A program made the position numbers and the translations under genes. DNA of 64,000 nt from Sulfidibacterium sp964549335 (lineage in GTDB: Bacteria; Bacteroidota; Bacteroidia; Bacteroidales; F082). Where the stretch lies: positions 114,713 through 178,712 of the forward strand of contig CAZJUQ010000050.1 in the NCBI GenBank assembly GCA_964549335.1, written 5' to 3'. Shown here piece after piece: positions 8,418 to 17,274 of the stretch; position 1 is the first letter of the stretch, and each line of letters begins with the position of its first letter. A model generated the notes under the pieces. That model was not told the DNA's origin and did no database searches. It saw only the letters and a list, made by a program, of their open reading frames with translations.

Positions 8418-10055
8418 ATGTCAAGAGATTTAAATAAAATTAAAGAAGATTTGAAAAGTTATGGTATAACCGATGTAAAAGAGTTGTATTATAACCTTTC
8501 GTACGACGAATTGTATGAACATGAACTCGACCCTAATAACGAGGGATACGCAAAAGGTGTTCTTACCGATACCGGTGCCGTTGCCGTTGATACGGGAATT
8601 TTTACCGGACGTTCTCCCAAAGATAAATACATTGTTGAAGAAGAGACTTCCAAACACAATATATGGTGGAAAAACGAACAGCGTAAATCGTCGGACAACA
8701 AACCCCTTTCGGAAGAGAATTACAGGTATCTGAAAGATATAAGCGCCAAACAGTTGTCGGGCAAGAAACTGTATGTTCAGGACGGATATGCCGGTGCCAA
8801 CGAGAATACCCGTTTGCGTATTCGTGTGGTTACCGAGATAGCATGGATGGCTCATTTTGTAAAAAACATGTTTATCCGTCCCACCGAAGAAGAGCTTGAG
8901 AACTTTGAACCCGATTTTGTTATGCTGAACGCATGCCGCACTACAAATCCGCGTTGGAAAGAGATGGGCATGAATTCGGAAGTTTACGCCGTGTTTAATT
9001 TAAAAGAAAAATTTGCGTTGGTTGGAGGAACATGGTATGGCGGAGAGATTAAAAAAGGATTTTTCTCCATAATGAACTATTATTTGCCTTTGCAAGGTAT
9101 TGCCGCAATGCACTGCTCGGCAAATACAAGCCGCGACGGCAAAGATGTGGCTATCTTTTTCGGACTTTCGGGTACGGGAAAAACAACCCTCTCTGCCGAC
9201 CCCAAACGTTTGCTCATAGGTGACGACGAGCACGGTTGGGACGACGACGGTATTTTTAATTTCGAAGGTGGTTGTTATGCAAAGGTAATTGACCTTGACC
9301 CCGAAAAAGAACCCGATATCTGGAAAGCCATAAAACGTAACGCCCTCCTCGAAAATGTTGTGGTTGACGAAAACGGGCATATCGATTTCAGCGATACGTC
9401 AAAAACACAAAACACAAGGGTTTCTTATCCCATTTATCATATTGAAAATATTGTGAAACCCGTATCGAAAGCGGGACATGCCAATAAAGTTATTTTCCTT
9501 ACAGCCGATGCTTTCGGAGTGTTACCTCCGGTTTCGAAACTTACAAAAGACCAGACAAAATACCACTTTTTGAGCGGATACACCGCAAAAGTCGCAGGTA
9601 CAGAAAGGGGAATTACCGAGCCCGTTCCTTCGTTCTCGGCTGCGTTCGGAGCCGCATTCCTTTTGTTGCATCCAACAAAATATGCGGACGAACTGATTAA
9701 ACGGATGGAACAAAACAACTCGGAAGCTTATTTGGTAAATACGGGTTGGATTGGCGGACCTTACGGTGTGGGCAAAAGGATAGATTTGCCAACAACACGT
9801 AAAATTATTGACGCCATTCTCGACGGCACTCTTGACAATGCCGAATATGAAACATTACCATATTTCAATTTGGCAATACCTAAAGCTCTCGAAGGTGTTG
9901 ACAGCAAGGTGTTTAATCCCCGTAATTTATGGGATGACCCGGGAAAATGGGATGAAGCTGCAAAAAGCCTTGCTCAAAAATTCATCAAAAACTTTGAAAG
10001 TTTTACCGATAACGAAGAGGGTAAACGCTTGGTAAGTGCAGGACCTCAAATCTAA
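8418..10055 (+). CDS. pckA: Phosphoenolpyruvate carboxykinase (ATP)
   Basis: Interconverts oxaloacetate plus ATP with phosphoenolpyruvate, CO2 and ADP. It serves gluconeogenesis, or in succinate-forming Bacteroidota runs in the carboxylating direction. The 545 residues match the ATP-dependent family (about 540). The kinase-1a P-loop GLSGTGKT is at residues 249-256, followed by the metal-binding LIGDDEHGWDDDG segment. The adjacent TRVSYPIYHIENIV and the R-rich C-terminal part also fit. GTP-type carboxykinases are longer and lack this motif context. The gene is followed by a clear intrinsic terminator. Confidence 0.96.
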   Translation: MSRDLNKIKEDLKSYGITDVKELYYNLSYDELYEHELDPNNEGYAKGVLTDTGAVAVDTGIFTGRSPKDKYIVEEETSKHNIWWKNEQRKSSDNKPLSEENYRYLKDISAKQLSGKKLYVQDGYAGANENTRLRIRVVTEIAWMAHFVKNMFIRPTEEELENFEPDFVMLNACRTTNPRWKEMGMNSEVYAVFNLKEKFALVGGTWYGGEIKKGFFSIMNYYLPLQGIAAMHCSANTSRDGKDVAIFFGLSGTGKTTLSADPKRLLIGDDEHGWDDDGIFNFEGGCYAKVIDLDPEKEPDIWKAIKRNALLENVVVDENGHIDFSDTSKTQNTRVSYPIYHIENIVKPVSKAGHANKVIFLTADAFGVLPPVSKLTKDQTKYHFLSGYTAKVAGTERGITEPVPSFSAAFGAAFLLLHPTKYADELIKRMEQNNSEAYLVNTGWIGGPYGVGKRIDLPTTRKIIDAILDGTLDNAEYETLPYFNLAIPKALEGVDSKVFNPRNLWDDPGKWDEAAKSLAQKFIKNFESFTDNEEGKRLVSAGPQI

Positions 10056-10086
10056 GAAAAAACATAGTTGTAATTATTTTTTACTC

Positions 10087-10124
10087 TAAAACCGCCCGCC
10101 GTGAAGGTGTGGCGGTTTTTTTTT
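10087..10124 (+). terminator. Intrinsic terminator after pckA
   Basis: Nine-base stem AAAACCGCC (10088-10096) pairing with GGCGGTTTT (10111-10119), then a run of T to 10124. It can serve pckA on the plus strand and probably the convergent phosphotransferase gene from the other side. Confidence 0.85.
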
Positions 10125-11103
10125 AAAACAGTGCCCTCTCAAATTGGTCGGCGGCTTGGTCAGGCTCTATCTCTTTTAACTTGTATAATAGTCTCCATGC
10201 AGGTTTTTCGCTTATAAACCTGTGTGAATTGTCGGGCTCACTCTTTTTGGAGTAGGCCGAATGACTTACACTCGTTATTAAACGGGCTGCAATAAGGTAG
10301 TACAGGATTTTTGTTTCGGTTCTGTTCAACGGAAAAATTTCGTGATACGACTTTATGAGGTCTGTTGCCCGTTTTAGCGGTTCGTCGGTGTTGAAACATG
10401 AATATGCTATTGCTATTGCAGCCTCGTTAATGCGTTGGCTGTAAACCATATCTCCGAAATCGATTATTGAACTTACCATTCCGTTTTTTGTCAATGTGTT
10501 CCATTCGTTGGCATCATTGTGAATAATCTGTTTTGGTAATTTTTCGAGATAGGGATATGCATATTTGAAAAATGCATTGTAAAAATATTCAACGGTTTTA
10601 CGGTTGTCAGGGTCGCCTATATATTTAAAAAGTTTTTCGTTTAAACTCAGATGTTGTATATCCCATTCGTTCACAACTGATTTTATGGTTGTGTTTTCTA
10701 TTTTGATAAGTTTTAAATCCAGCTTTGCCAAAAAATTCCCGAAACTTGACATGAGTTTTGCCGTTAACGGCAGTTTTCCTATAAACTCGCCCTCGAGGAA
10801 GGTTAAAATACGGCAAAGATATTTTTGTCCGTTAATAACGGCACTCTTTATGTAGGCACTTCCGTCAAGCGGTATGGGAAGCGGGTAAAAACCGCCGGCT
10901 TCCTTATTCAGGTTTAATAAAATACCGGTTTCGGCTTCTAAAAAACGGGATGTTGCCACATCAAAAGGATACATTTTGAAAACAAATTTCCCCCTTTTTG
11001 ATTTTATAAGAAAATTATAGTTTTTATAACCCGCAAGTTCCTTAATTTCAATGTCGTTCCATTCCGGAAATTTTTTTATTGTTTCGTAACCGTTTGTTAT
11101 CAT
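10123..11103 (-). CDS. Phosphotransferase (APH fold), hydroxylysine-kinase-like
   Basis: A 326-residue aminoglycoside-phosphotransferase-fold kinase. The catalytic loop HNDANEWN (His195, Asp197, Asn202) and the metal-binding IDFGDM (Asp215) are intact, so it should be active. The sequence around them (NDANEWN, then IDFGDMVYSQRINEAAIAIAY) resembles the kinase domain found in hydroxylysine kinase (AGPHD1/HYKK) and fused to class III aminotransferases in some bacteria; here it stands alone. The substrate is probably a small amino alcohol or amino acid, but this is inference. Homoserine kinase type II is a less likely alternative. It shares a terminator region with pckA and lies downstream of a strong terminator, so it is monocistronic. 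Confidence 0.75.
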   Translation of the reverse strand: MITNGYETIKKFPEWNDIEIKELAGYKNYNFLIKSKRGKFVFKMYPFDVATSRFLEAETGILLNLNKEAGGFYPLPIPLDGSAYIKSAVINGQKYLCRILTFLEGEFIGKLPLTAKLMSSFGNFLAKLDLKLIKIENTTIKSVVNEWDIQHLSLNEKLFKYIGDPDNRKTVEYFYNAFFKYAYPYLEKLPKQIIHNDANEWNTLTKNGMVSSIIDFGDMVYSQRINEAAIAIAYSCFNTDEPLKRATDLIKSYHEIFPLNRTETKILYYLIAARLITSVSHSAYSKKSEPDNSHRFISEKPAWRLLYKLKEIEPDQAADQFERALF

Positions 11104-11220
11104 GGTAAATTCCGTTGATTAATCACGGAAACAATATTACGGTAAATTTTGAAATCTGATGTCAATGGAATAGGGTTTTTTGTGTTGAAATGATTTTGCG
11201 GGACAGGTTTCTCCTTTAAA

Positions 11221-11256
11221 AAAAAAGCCGGTTCGAACGTTAAGTTCTTACCGGCC
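11221..11256 (-). terminator. Intrinsic terminator of the MMPL/DUF1302 gene cluster
   Basis: Read on the minus strand: GCCGGT, an AA/GA internal mismatch, GAAC, loop TTAAC, GTTC, ACCGGC, then a run of T (plus-strand A at 11221-11226). A second, longer-looped pairing lies just upstream in the transcript (AAAACGCTT with AAGCGTTTT, about 11264-11315) and also ends in T residues, so two terminators may be in tandem. Confidence 0.75.
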
Positions 11257-11324
11257 CAAAATAAAAAACGCTTAAATGGAATTAAATTTATTGAAAGGGG
11301 GTTAAAGCGTTTTGATGAAACTGT

Positions 11325-12572
11325 TTAGAAGTTATATTTTATTTTTGTGTAAATCATCGAGTTGTCGCCATATTTTCCGAACATTCCGTCTTCGTCGCCC
11401 GTAAAGATATTTGAGCCCAACAATACCGAGAATGCATCGGAAAAGTCATAGGTAATTTTGGGTCGTATCAGAGCATTGAAGTTGTCGAGTCCGATATAAG
11501 AGAAAAGTTCCAGATGCAAAGTTTGACGCAGTATGTCGCCGTGTATCAAAACCGTCATCATGTTTTGAACTTCGTCTTCCTGAATTGCCTCTTGATAGTC
11601 GAAAATTCTTTTTTGGATAAATTGAGTGCTGAATTTCCAGTCTCCTTTAATATAGTCGAGTCCCACAACATAGTTTAAATAGTCTTTTTGGACAATGGCG
11701 TCAACAGCAGCGGGGTCGGCGGTTTGAAAATACTTTCCCCAGTAATAAGCAGCCTCTCCACGCAGGACAAAGCCCTTTATGGTTGAACTGAACGACCCGC
11801 CCGCTACTGTCAGGCGGTGATGTTGCGGTGTAATCAACAGGCCTTTTAAAACGGGTTTGTGAGTGGTGGAGTCCATTTCAATCTGTTTTTGGACGTGCAT
11901 GGTAGGGGTAGCATCCCAGGTATAAGCACCCATAAGGTCTATGTCGATTATTGACGACATAAGTGAATATTTTCCGAAAATTTCGCTGTTATCCAGCGAT
12001 GCTTTAACATTCATTTTAGAATAGTCGAATGTGGGGGGCGCCGGAAAATCGGGTTGTACGTGCCAAATTGAACCCTGTTGCGGAAGAACCGTAGGGGTCA
12101 AAACAGGTATCCAAATAACCTCGAAAGTGCTGTTGCCGAGATAGTAATCGAGTTTGGTGGCGTAAACACCGCGGCGAATTTCGTCGAAATCGGGGAGAAG
12201 AAACTCGGTAAGATTTAACGGCGACACAATATCGGTAATAAACACACCGTCGGCTTTGCCCCAAACAACCTGTTGTTTACCGATACGCAGGTCGAAACTT
12301 TTGAAATACATATCGAGGTACAACTCCCGCATGCGAAAGTTTATACTGTCGGTACCGTATGTGTAAAGCAATGGGTTTACTTTGAAGGCAACTTTGTCGC
12401 CGGTTTTCTGAAAATCAAGATTAAATGTGTTTTGCAATATCGAAAAATCGCCGTTATCGTATAAGATTCCGGTGTAATTTCTTGCAAATCCGTTAATATC
12501 AACATTGTTTTGTGCATTTACATACGAAAGTGCAAAAAACGACATTGCTATTGCTATTATTACTCTTTTCAT
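11325..12572 (-). CDS. Outer-membrane beta-barrel protein, DUF1302-like
   Basis: A 415-residue protein with a signal peptide (cleavage after SYVNAQ) and alternating strands typical of a porin-like barrel; it ends in phenylalanine (IKYNF). The segment LRIGKQQVVWGKADGVFITD followed by INPL-like IVSPLNLTEF matches the DUF1302 family signature (RIGRQQVVWGE...). DUF1302 proteins often sit beside MMPL/RND proteins and LolA-like proteins, as here. It is the last gene of a minus-strand cluster, 89 bases after the LolA-like gene, and is followed by strong terminators. The likely role is the outer-membrane end of a trans-envelope transport route; the cargo is unknown. Confidence 0.75.
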   Translation of the reverse strand: MKRVIIAIAMSFFALSYVNAQNNVDINGFARNYTGILYDNGDFSILQNTFNLDFQKTGDKVAFKVNPLLYTYGTDSINFRMRELYLDMYFKSFDLRIGKQQVVWGKADGVFITDIVSPLNLTEFLLPDFDEIRRGVYATKLDYYLGNSTFEVIWIPVLTPTVLPQQGSIWHVQPDFPAPPTFDYSKMNVKASLDNSEIFGKYSLMSSIIDIDLMGAYTWDATPTMHVQKQIEMDSTTHKPVLKGLLITPQHHRLTVAGGSFSSTIKGFVLRGEAAYYWGKYFQTADPAAVDAIVQKDYLNYVVGLDYIKGDWKFSTQFIQKRIFDYQEAIQEDEVQNMMTVLIHGDILRQTLHLELFSYIGLDNFNALIRPKITYDFSDAFSVLLGSNIFTGDEDGMFGKYGDNSMIYTKIKYNF

Positions 12573-12661
12573 TATTCTGTTGTTTGATGGTTTGCAATGT
12601 TATATTATTGATGTAAACTGTTTGTTTGCCGTTAAACATGTTACTGAATAATAAATTGCGG

Positions 12662-13450
12662 TTACAGTCCGCGCATCATCATTCTTTGAGTGAATTTGGA
12701 ATCGGGAATGCCGGTATTAATTTTTATATCGGTAAGTTCCATTTTTGTTTCGTGGTTGTTTTGCACGTTTTTCATGACAATCTTCTCGATAATCCAAATT
12801 CCCGAAAAGTCCTGATATTTATCCACATGCAATATTTTAAGCAATTCGCCGTCTTCGTCGTAAAATTCCTTTTTAAGTCCGAGGTAGTTGTCTTTCATTA
12901 CCCATGTAACGGTTTTAGAATACATGTAGTCTTCATCTTTCGGGACGCTTTCGACCACGTAACAATCTTTACCTTCGATAGTCTCTTCGCGAAGCAGTTT
13001 ATGTGTGTCGTCGTCAAGTTTGCGGTCGCCCAGATCGTCGTAAGTAAAATCAGACCCCATAAAATAGTCGCTTTTGTCGTCGCTCGAAATACGTTTTACA
13101 CGTTTTATAGCAGGCAGGTAAATCCATTGGTCGTCACTTTTGTCGCTATTGTCGTACGACCAGTTCATAAAACTTGTATTTTTCACGTCGGCCGGGGCGA
13201 TAAAGAACATTATTTTCTTTTCCACTTTGCCGTCGTCTTTGATAAATTGTTTCAGTTTACGTACTCTCGTTTGTCCCGATTTGTTTATTAATGTCATTGT
13301 AAGATCCGAAATTTGATCGTCGGGAGAAGGACGGTTGTAAACTTTATCCATAATTTCGCGTCCCGTAAGGTTTTGTGCCTTTACATTCATGATAGTCCCG
13401 GTTAAAATCACCAGGGATATTACTGCCATATTTCTGAATAATCTTTTCAT
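12662..13450 (-). CDS. LolA-like outer-membrane lipoprotein-sorting protein (PF17131-type)
   Basis: A 262-residue periplasmic protein with a signal peptide ending near MNVKAQ. The body has the features of the LolA-like family found next to MMPL transporters: TLINKSGQTRVRKLKQF, then FMNWSYDN, QWIYLPAIKRVKRISSDDKS and FMGSDFTYDDLGDR. LolA folds carry lipid moieties in a hydrophobic half-barrel, so this protein probably ferries a lipidic molecule between the membranes. It lies 28 bases downstream of the MMPL gene and upstream of the DUF1302 gene, so the three are almost certainly one operon. Confidence 0.85.
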   Translation of the reverse strand: MKRLFRNMAVISLVILTGTIMNVKAQNLTGREIMDKVYNRPSPDDQISDLTMTLINKSGQTRVRKLKQFIKDDGKVEKKIMFFIAPADVKNTSFMNWSYDNSDKSDDQWIYLPAIKRVKRISSDDKSDYFMGSDFTYDDLGDRKLDDDTHKLLREETIEGKDCYVVESVPKDEDYMYSKTVTWVMKDNYLGLKKEFYDEDGELLKILHVDKYQDFSGIWIIEKIVMKNVQNNHETKMELTDIKINTGIPDSKFTQRMMMRGL

Positions 13451-13478
13451 TTTTTTAAGTTTTTTAGTTTGTTAATAA

Positions 13479-15788
13479 TTATTTGTCGTTAATTTTAAAT
13501 TTCTTTTTGTAATACCAGTCCAATAAGACTGCCATAATTGTAAGAGTACCTATGAAACTTGTGAACATGTTTAGCGAAACCAATGCTCCAAGTTCCCGGT
13601 TCGGAGGGAAATTCGAAAACAGAAGTACCAAAAATCCGGCTATCACAACAATGGCATTGTAAATAATTGCGCGTCCCGAATGCGACATTGTGACTTGAGC
13701 CGTTTTTAATCTGTCGTTATATATCTTGCTGTTAATGCGGTATTGTTCAATAAAATGTACCGCATAATCGATACCTATACCTATAGCAATACTCGAGAGC
13801 AAAGCCGTTGTGCTGTTAAGGGGAATGTTCAGGAAGCCCATAATACCGAAACTTATCAGTGCGGTAATAACAATGGGAACCGAGCCTATTAAGCTTATTT
13901 TAAAGCTTTTGAACATAATGGAAAGCAGTACTATGACAATTAACAACGACATAAGGAGGCTGTAAATTTGTCCTTCGAGTATAAGGTCGGTAAATACTTT
14001 TGCTTTGTATCCGCTACCTGCAAAATTCATGGAGATACCCTCTTTTTCAAAGAGAGGTTTGAATTTTTCTATTTCGCCGATGGCTGCATTAATGGCTTTT
14101 GAGTTGTCGCTTTTCAATTGGAATGTGACGTTTACCTTGGAGTAATCGTAATCGACAACCCTTGTAAGATTTTCGGGGTCGCCCGACATTTCGTACAGCA
14201 ACAGGTATTGTGCTATCATGTTTTGATTGTCGGGAATGCAGTTGAATTTTTCGTCATCAGCATGCATGACCTTGTTCATACGGTCGATGTAATCGGCAAG
14301 CGAAAACGAATTTCCGACAGTGGCTATTTTTTTCTCCACATCGTTTTGCATGCTGTCAACAAGTTTCAATACTTCGGGCTTTTTAAATACATCTTTTTTG
14401 CCGTGTGTATCCAATATGAGGTTTATTGTTGTTGTTCCGCCGAAGTGTTCGTTAATGAATTTGTCGGTAAGAACAATGTCGCTGTCTTTGTTGAATTTGT
14501 CGAGAAAACTGGAGTTAATCCATATTTTTTGCATTCCCCATAAGGAAAGTACGACAACAACAATAGTAGTAATTATCGAAACGTTTTTATGATTTAAAAT
14601 CCACCGGGCGAAATTGTAAGCCAAAGTGTGTTTTCCTTCGTTTTCGTCACTTTTTTTCTTGTATTTTTTCGATTTGGGCATGCCGAACAACAAGGTTGAA
14701 GCGGGAATAAAAGCCAGCGAAAGAAACATGGCCACCAGTACGCCGAAAGCGGTAAAAATACCGAAATATTTTATGGGATAAACCTGTGAAGTAAGTAACG
14801 AGATAAATCCCACTGCTGTTGTAACTGCAGTCATCACTACGGGTTTCCACATACCCGAAACCATTACTTTAACAGCTTCCATCTTTGTGCTGTCGGGGTG
14901 TTCGCTCAGGTGAAAATCGAGGTGATTGTACATATGAATGCCGTATGCAACTCCTATTGCTATCAACATTACCGGCATCATTGTAGAGATGGAATATATC
15001 GGAATGTTGAGAGCGGTCATTAACCCGAAAGTTATTATGGTGGAGAAAAATACAACCGCCAACGTGGTAATGGTACTTTTATAACTTCTCAATGTCAGGT
15101 AAAGCACGATGGTTATTATCAACAAAACTATTGGAACCATCTTTTTCATGTCGTCGGGTCCTAAAACCGCCAGGGTACCTTCGACAATGGGACGTCCGGC
15201 AACGTATATGTGAATGTTGTCAGAATTGTAGGAATTTGCCAAATCCAAAATCTTTTTGTAAAATTTCTGTGAAAAAACACCGTCGTTTATTTCGGCAATA
15301 ATTGTGGTAACCGTTTCGTCTTTCGATACCAACCGCCCGAAAATCATTTCGTTGTTCTCTACGTTATGTTTTATCTTTAAAAGTTTTTCCTTTGTTTTTG
15401 GAACTCTTTTGAAAAAACGTTTTACGTCCATACCGTCTTCCGTTCCTACAATGTTGTCGGCAGTGTACAACGAAGTTACGTCGTCTTTGTCTATTTCAGG
15501 CATCTTTTGCAATGCCTTGGTAAGCTTCTTTACCACCTCAAGGGTCTTGGTATTGAAAACCCCGTTTTTGTTTTCGACGGCAATAATTATCCCGTCTTTA
15601 ATTCCGAACCACTCTTCGGCTTTGTTGCTGTACACAAACGCAGGATGCGACTCCGGCATGTATTTGTCCAGATTTGTCTCCATGCGGGCATTCTCTTTTA
15701 TGGGATAAAAAGAGATAATGGTCACGGCAATAACCAACACAAAAACTATTACCGGATGTTTTAACAGGTTTATCAAAAATTTTTTCAT
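13479..15788 (-). CDS. MMPL/RND-family inner-membrane transporter
   Basis: A 769-residue membrane protein with the two-fold RND layout: TM1, a large periplasmic loop (about residues 30-205), a five-helix bundle, a second TM and periplasmic loop (about 400-600), and a second bundle. Each bundle carries the sterol-sensing/MMPL signature, AIGVAYGIHMYNHL in the first and IAIGIGIDYAVHFIEQYR in the second. Related proteins (HpnN, mycobacterial MmpL) export lipids. It is cotranscribed with the LolA-like and DUF1302 genes, with the tetR gene directly upstream. A 17-base repeat at 15799-15815, close to the start codon, is also found ahead of tetR and may be the operator. Confidence 0.88.
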   Translation of the reverse strand: MKKFLINLLKHPVIVFVLVIAVTIISFYPIKENARMETNLDKYMPESHPAFVYSNKAEEWFGIKDGIIIAVENKNGVFNTKTLEVVKKLTKALQKMPEIDKDDVTSLYTADNIVGTEDGMDVKRFFKRVPKTKEKLLKIKHNVENNEMIFGRLVSKDETVTTIIAEINDGVFSQKFYKKILDLANSYNSDNIHIYVAGRPIVEGTLAVLGPDDMKKMVPIVLLIITIVLYLTLRSYKSTITTLAVVFFSTIITFGLMTALNIPIYSISTMMPVMLIAIGVAYGIHMYNHLDFHLSEHPDSTKMEAVKVMVSGMWKPVVMTAVTTAVGFISLLTSQVYPIKYFGIFTAFGVLVAMFLSLAFIPASTLLFGMPKSKKYKKKSDENEGKHTLAYNFARWILNHKNVSIITTIVVVVLSLWGMQKIWINSSFLDKFNKDSDIVLTDKFINEHFGGTTTINLILDTHGKKDVFKKPEVLKLVDSMQNDVEKKIATVGNSFSLADYIDRMNKVMHADDEKFNCIPDNQNMIAQYLLLYEMSGDPENLTRVVDYDYSKVNVTFQLKSDNSKAINAAIGEIEKFKPLFEKEGISMNFAGSGYKAKVFTDLILEGQIYSLLMSLLIVIVLLSIMFKSFKISLIGSVPIVITALISFGIMGFLNIPLNSTTALLSSIAIGIGIDYAVHFIEQYRINSKIYNDRLKTAQVTMSHSGRAIIYNAIVVIAGFLVLLFSNFPPNRELGALVSLNMFTSFIGTLTIMAVLLDWYYKKKFKINDK

Positions 15789-15798
15789 CGTTTTTCTT

Positions 15799-15815
15799 GT
15801 TTGTTAATATTCACT
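15799..15815 (-). promoter_or_regulatory. Candidate TetR operator upstream of the MMPL gene
   Basis: The plus strand reads GTTTGTTAATATTCACT, 16 of 17 bases identical to the site upstream of tetR (16534-16550). It contains the near-palindrome GTTAATATTCAC (symmetry GTnAATATTnAC) and lies 11-27 bases before the MMPL start codon, where a bound regulator would block expression. Binding is inferred. Confidence 0.5.
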
Positions 15816-15951
15816 AATTTTTGGTCTAAACTTTATTATATTTTGTTTTGATAGTTTCATTATTTACCGGTTACATAAAAATTTTCTTTCCTTATTTTTT
15901 GTTATAACCTTTATTTGCAATAAAACACCATATAAATAAATAGAGGAACTT

Positions 15952-16527
15952 TTATACAATTAATTTTTTTAAAGTTGTTAATAAATTATCTGTTTCGCGT
16001 TCCAAATCGAAATTATAATTACCCATTTGCCAACGTTTTACAAGCAGTCTGAAAGAGCCCATAATTAACAGTGCAAGAATACTTGTATCCAAATCCGAAG
16101 GGATATTCCCCTCGTCTTTACCCTTTTGTAAAATATTTTCTATTGTCTCTTCATTTTTGTTTAAAACCCAAACCGTTTTTTCTTCCAGAACAGGTTCGTT
16201 TTTGAAAATCTCTTCTGCAAACAAAACCGAGATAAGTGAAGGTTTATCTTTAAATATGGAAACAATGCTTTTCAGCATAAAACTTATCTTGTCCATTGCC
16301 GTCCCCGTTTTTGTTTCCATCATATGCGAAAACCTTATTGCGGTTTCTTGCAAAATCTCCAATATTGCAATAATTATGTGCGTTTTACTTTCGAAATGTC
16401 TGTAAATTGCCGGTTCGGAAATTCCGATTGCCTTCGACATGTTTTTTATTGTCAACCCTTGAATGCCTTTGCTGTCAATAATTTTGATAGCTTCTTCTAT
16501 TATCTGTTCTTGCCTTTCCGACTTCAT
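15952..16527 (-). CDS. TetR/AcrR-family transcriptional regulator
   Basis: 191 residues. The N-terminal TetR helix-turn-helix is complete (about residues 8-55: ITIKNMSKAIGISEPAIYRHF-like core, seen as LTIKNMSKAIGISEPAIYRHF), followed by an all-helical ligand-binding domain without recognisable ligand signature. It lies 163 bases upstream of the MMPL gene in the same orientation. A near-identical 17-base site precedes both genes, so it probably represses itself and the export operon, with the exported lipid or a related compound as a plausible inducer. Confidence 0.88.
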   Translation of the reverse strand: MKSERQEQIIEEAIKIIDSKGIQGLTIKNMSKAIGISEPAIYRHFESKTHIIIAILEILQETAIRFSHMMETKTGTAMDKISFMLKSIVSIFKDKPSLISVLFAEEIFKNEPVLEEKTVWVLNKNEETIENILQKGKDEGNIPSDLDTSILALLIMGSFRLLVKRWQMGNYNFDLERETDNLLTTLKKLIV

Positions 16528-16533
16528 GATTTA

Positions 16534-16550
16534 GTTAGTTAATATTCACT
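16534..16550 (-). promoter_or_regulatory. Candidate TetR operator upstream of tetR (autoregulation)
   Basis: The plus strand reads GTTAGTTAATATTCACT, differing by one base from 15799-15815. It lies 7-23 bases upstream of the regulator start codon and carries the same GTnAATATTnAC symmetry. Confidence 0.5.
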
Positions 16551-16589
16551 TGCAAAATAATAACAAAAAATAATACGTACGACAAAAAG

Positions 16590-17270
16590 TTAAAAATATT
16601 TTTTAAAAAACTCATTTTCAAAGTTTTCTATCCGCTTAATACTTCGTTTTGTCCATTCGAGGAGTATATCGAGTTGTTCGTCCGGAGTAAGTTGCCAAGG
16701 TATATTCGATTTTCTCAGGCGTTGGGTTAGCGTAAACATGGTAAGGGCGGCCGATACCGAAATATTATAACTTTCGGTGAAGCCGTACATGGGAATTTTC
16801 AGGTATTCGTCAGCATTATCGATTGCCGTATCCGACAAACCTTTGAGTTCGGTACCGAAAACTATTGCCAGTTTACTGTCGATTGGTATTGTGTCGAGGG
16901 AGTAGTGATTTTTGTGCGGTGTTGTTGCCACAATGCGGTATCCTTTTTTGCGAAGAGTTTCGTAGGCGTCGAGTGTATTGTTTTCGTATTTATTGTATTT
17001 AATAAGGTTGAGCCATTTAAATGCACCCATTGCCACTTCGGGATTGGGTTCGTAAGTGTTTCGGTTTTCGATGATATGAATATCCTGTATTCCCGTTAAG
17101 TCGGCGCTACGCAAAACCGCACTTGCGTTATGGGGTTGATAAATATCTTCCAATACTATTGTTATATGGCGTGTGCGGTATTGCAATACTTCGTAAAAAA
17201 GTTTTTTTCTGTTTTCGGTTATGTATTGCGATAAAAAATCAAGAAATTTTTTTTTCTCCTCCTGCGTCAT
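16590..17270 (-). CDS. trmH: SpoU/TrmH-family RNA 2'-O-methyltransferase
   Basis: 226 residues. The SPOUT (alpha/beta knot) motifs are present: motif 1 ITIVLEDIYQPHNASAVLRS, motif 2 AIVFGTELKGLSDTAI and motif 3 IPMYGFTESYNISVSAAL. The asparagine and arginine of motif 1 and the N-x-S of motif 3 fit tRNA (Gm18) methyltransferase TrmH, which methylates the 2'-O of G18 in the D-loop with S-adenosylmethionine. A 23S rRNA target cannot be excluded from sequence alone. Its start is only 4 bases past the stop of the upstream S9 peptidase gene, so the two are cotranscribed. Confidence 0.85.
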   Translation of the reverse strand: MTQEEKKKFLDFLSQYITENRKKLFYEVLQYRTRHITIVLEDIYQPHNASAVLRSADLTGIQDIHIIENRNTYEPNPEVAMGAFKWLNLIKYNKYENNTLDAYETLRKKGYRIVATTPHKNHYSLDTIPIDSKLAIVFGTELKGLSDTAIDNADEYLKIPMYGFTESYNISVSAALTMFTLTQRLRKSNIPWQLTPDEQLDILLEWTKRSIKRIENFENEFFKKYF

Positions 17271-17274
17271 TTTC

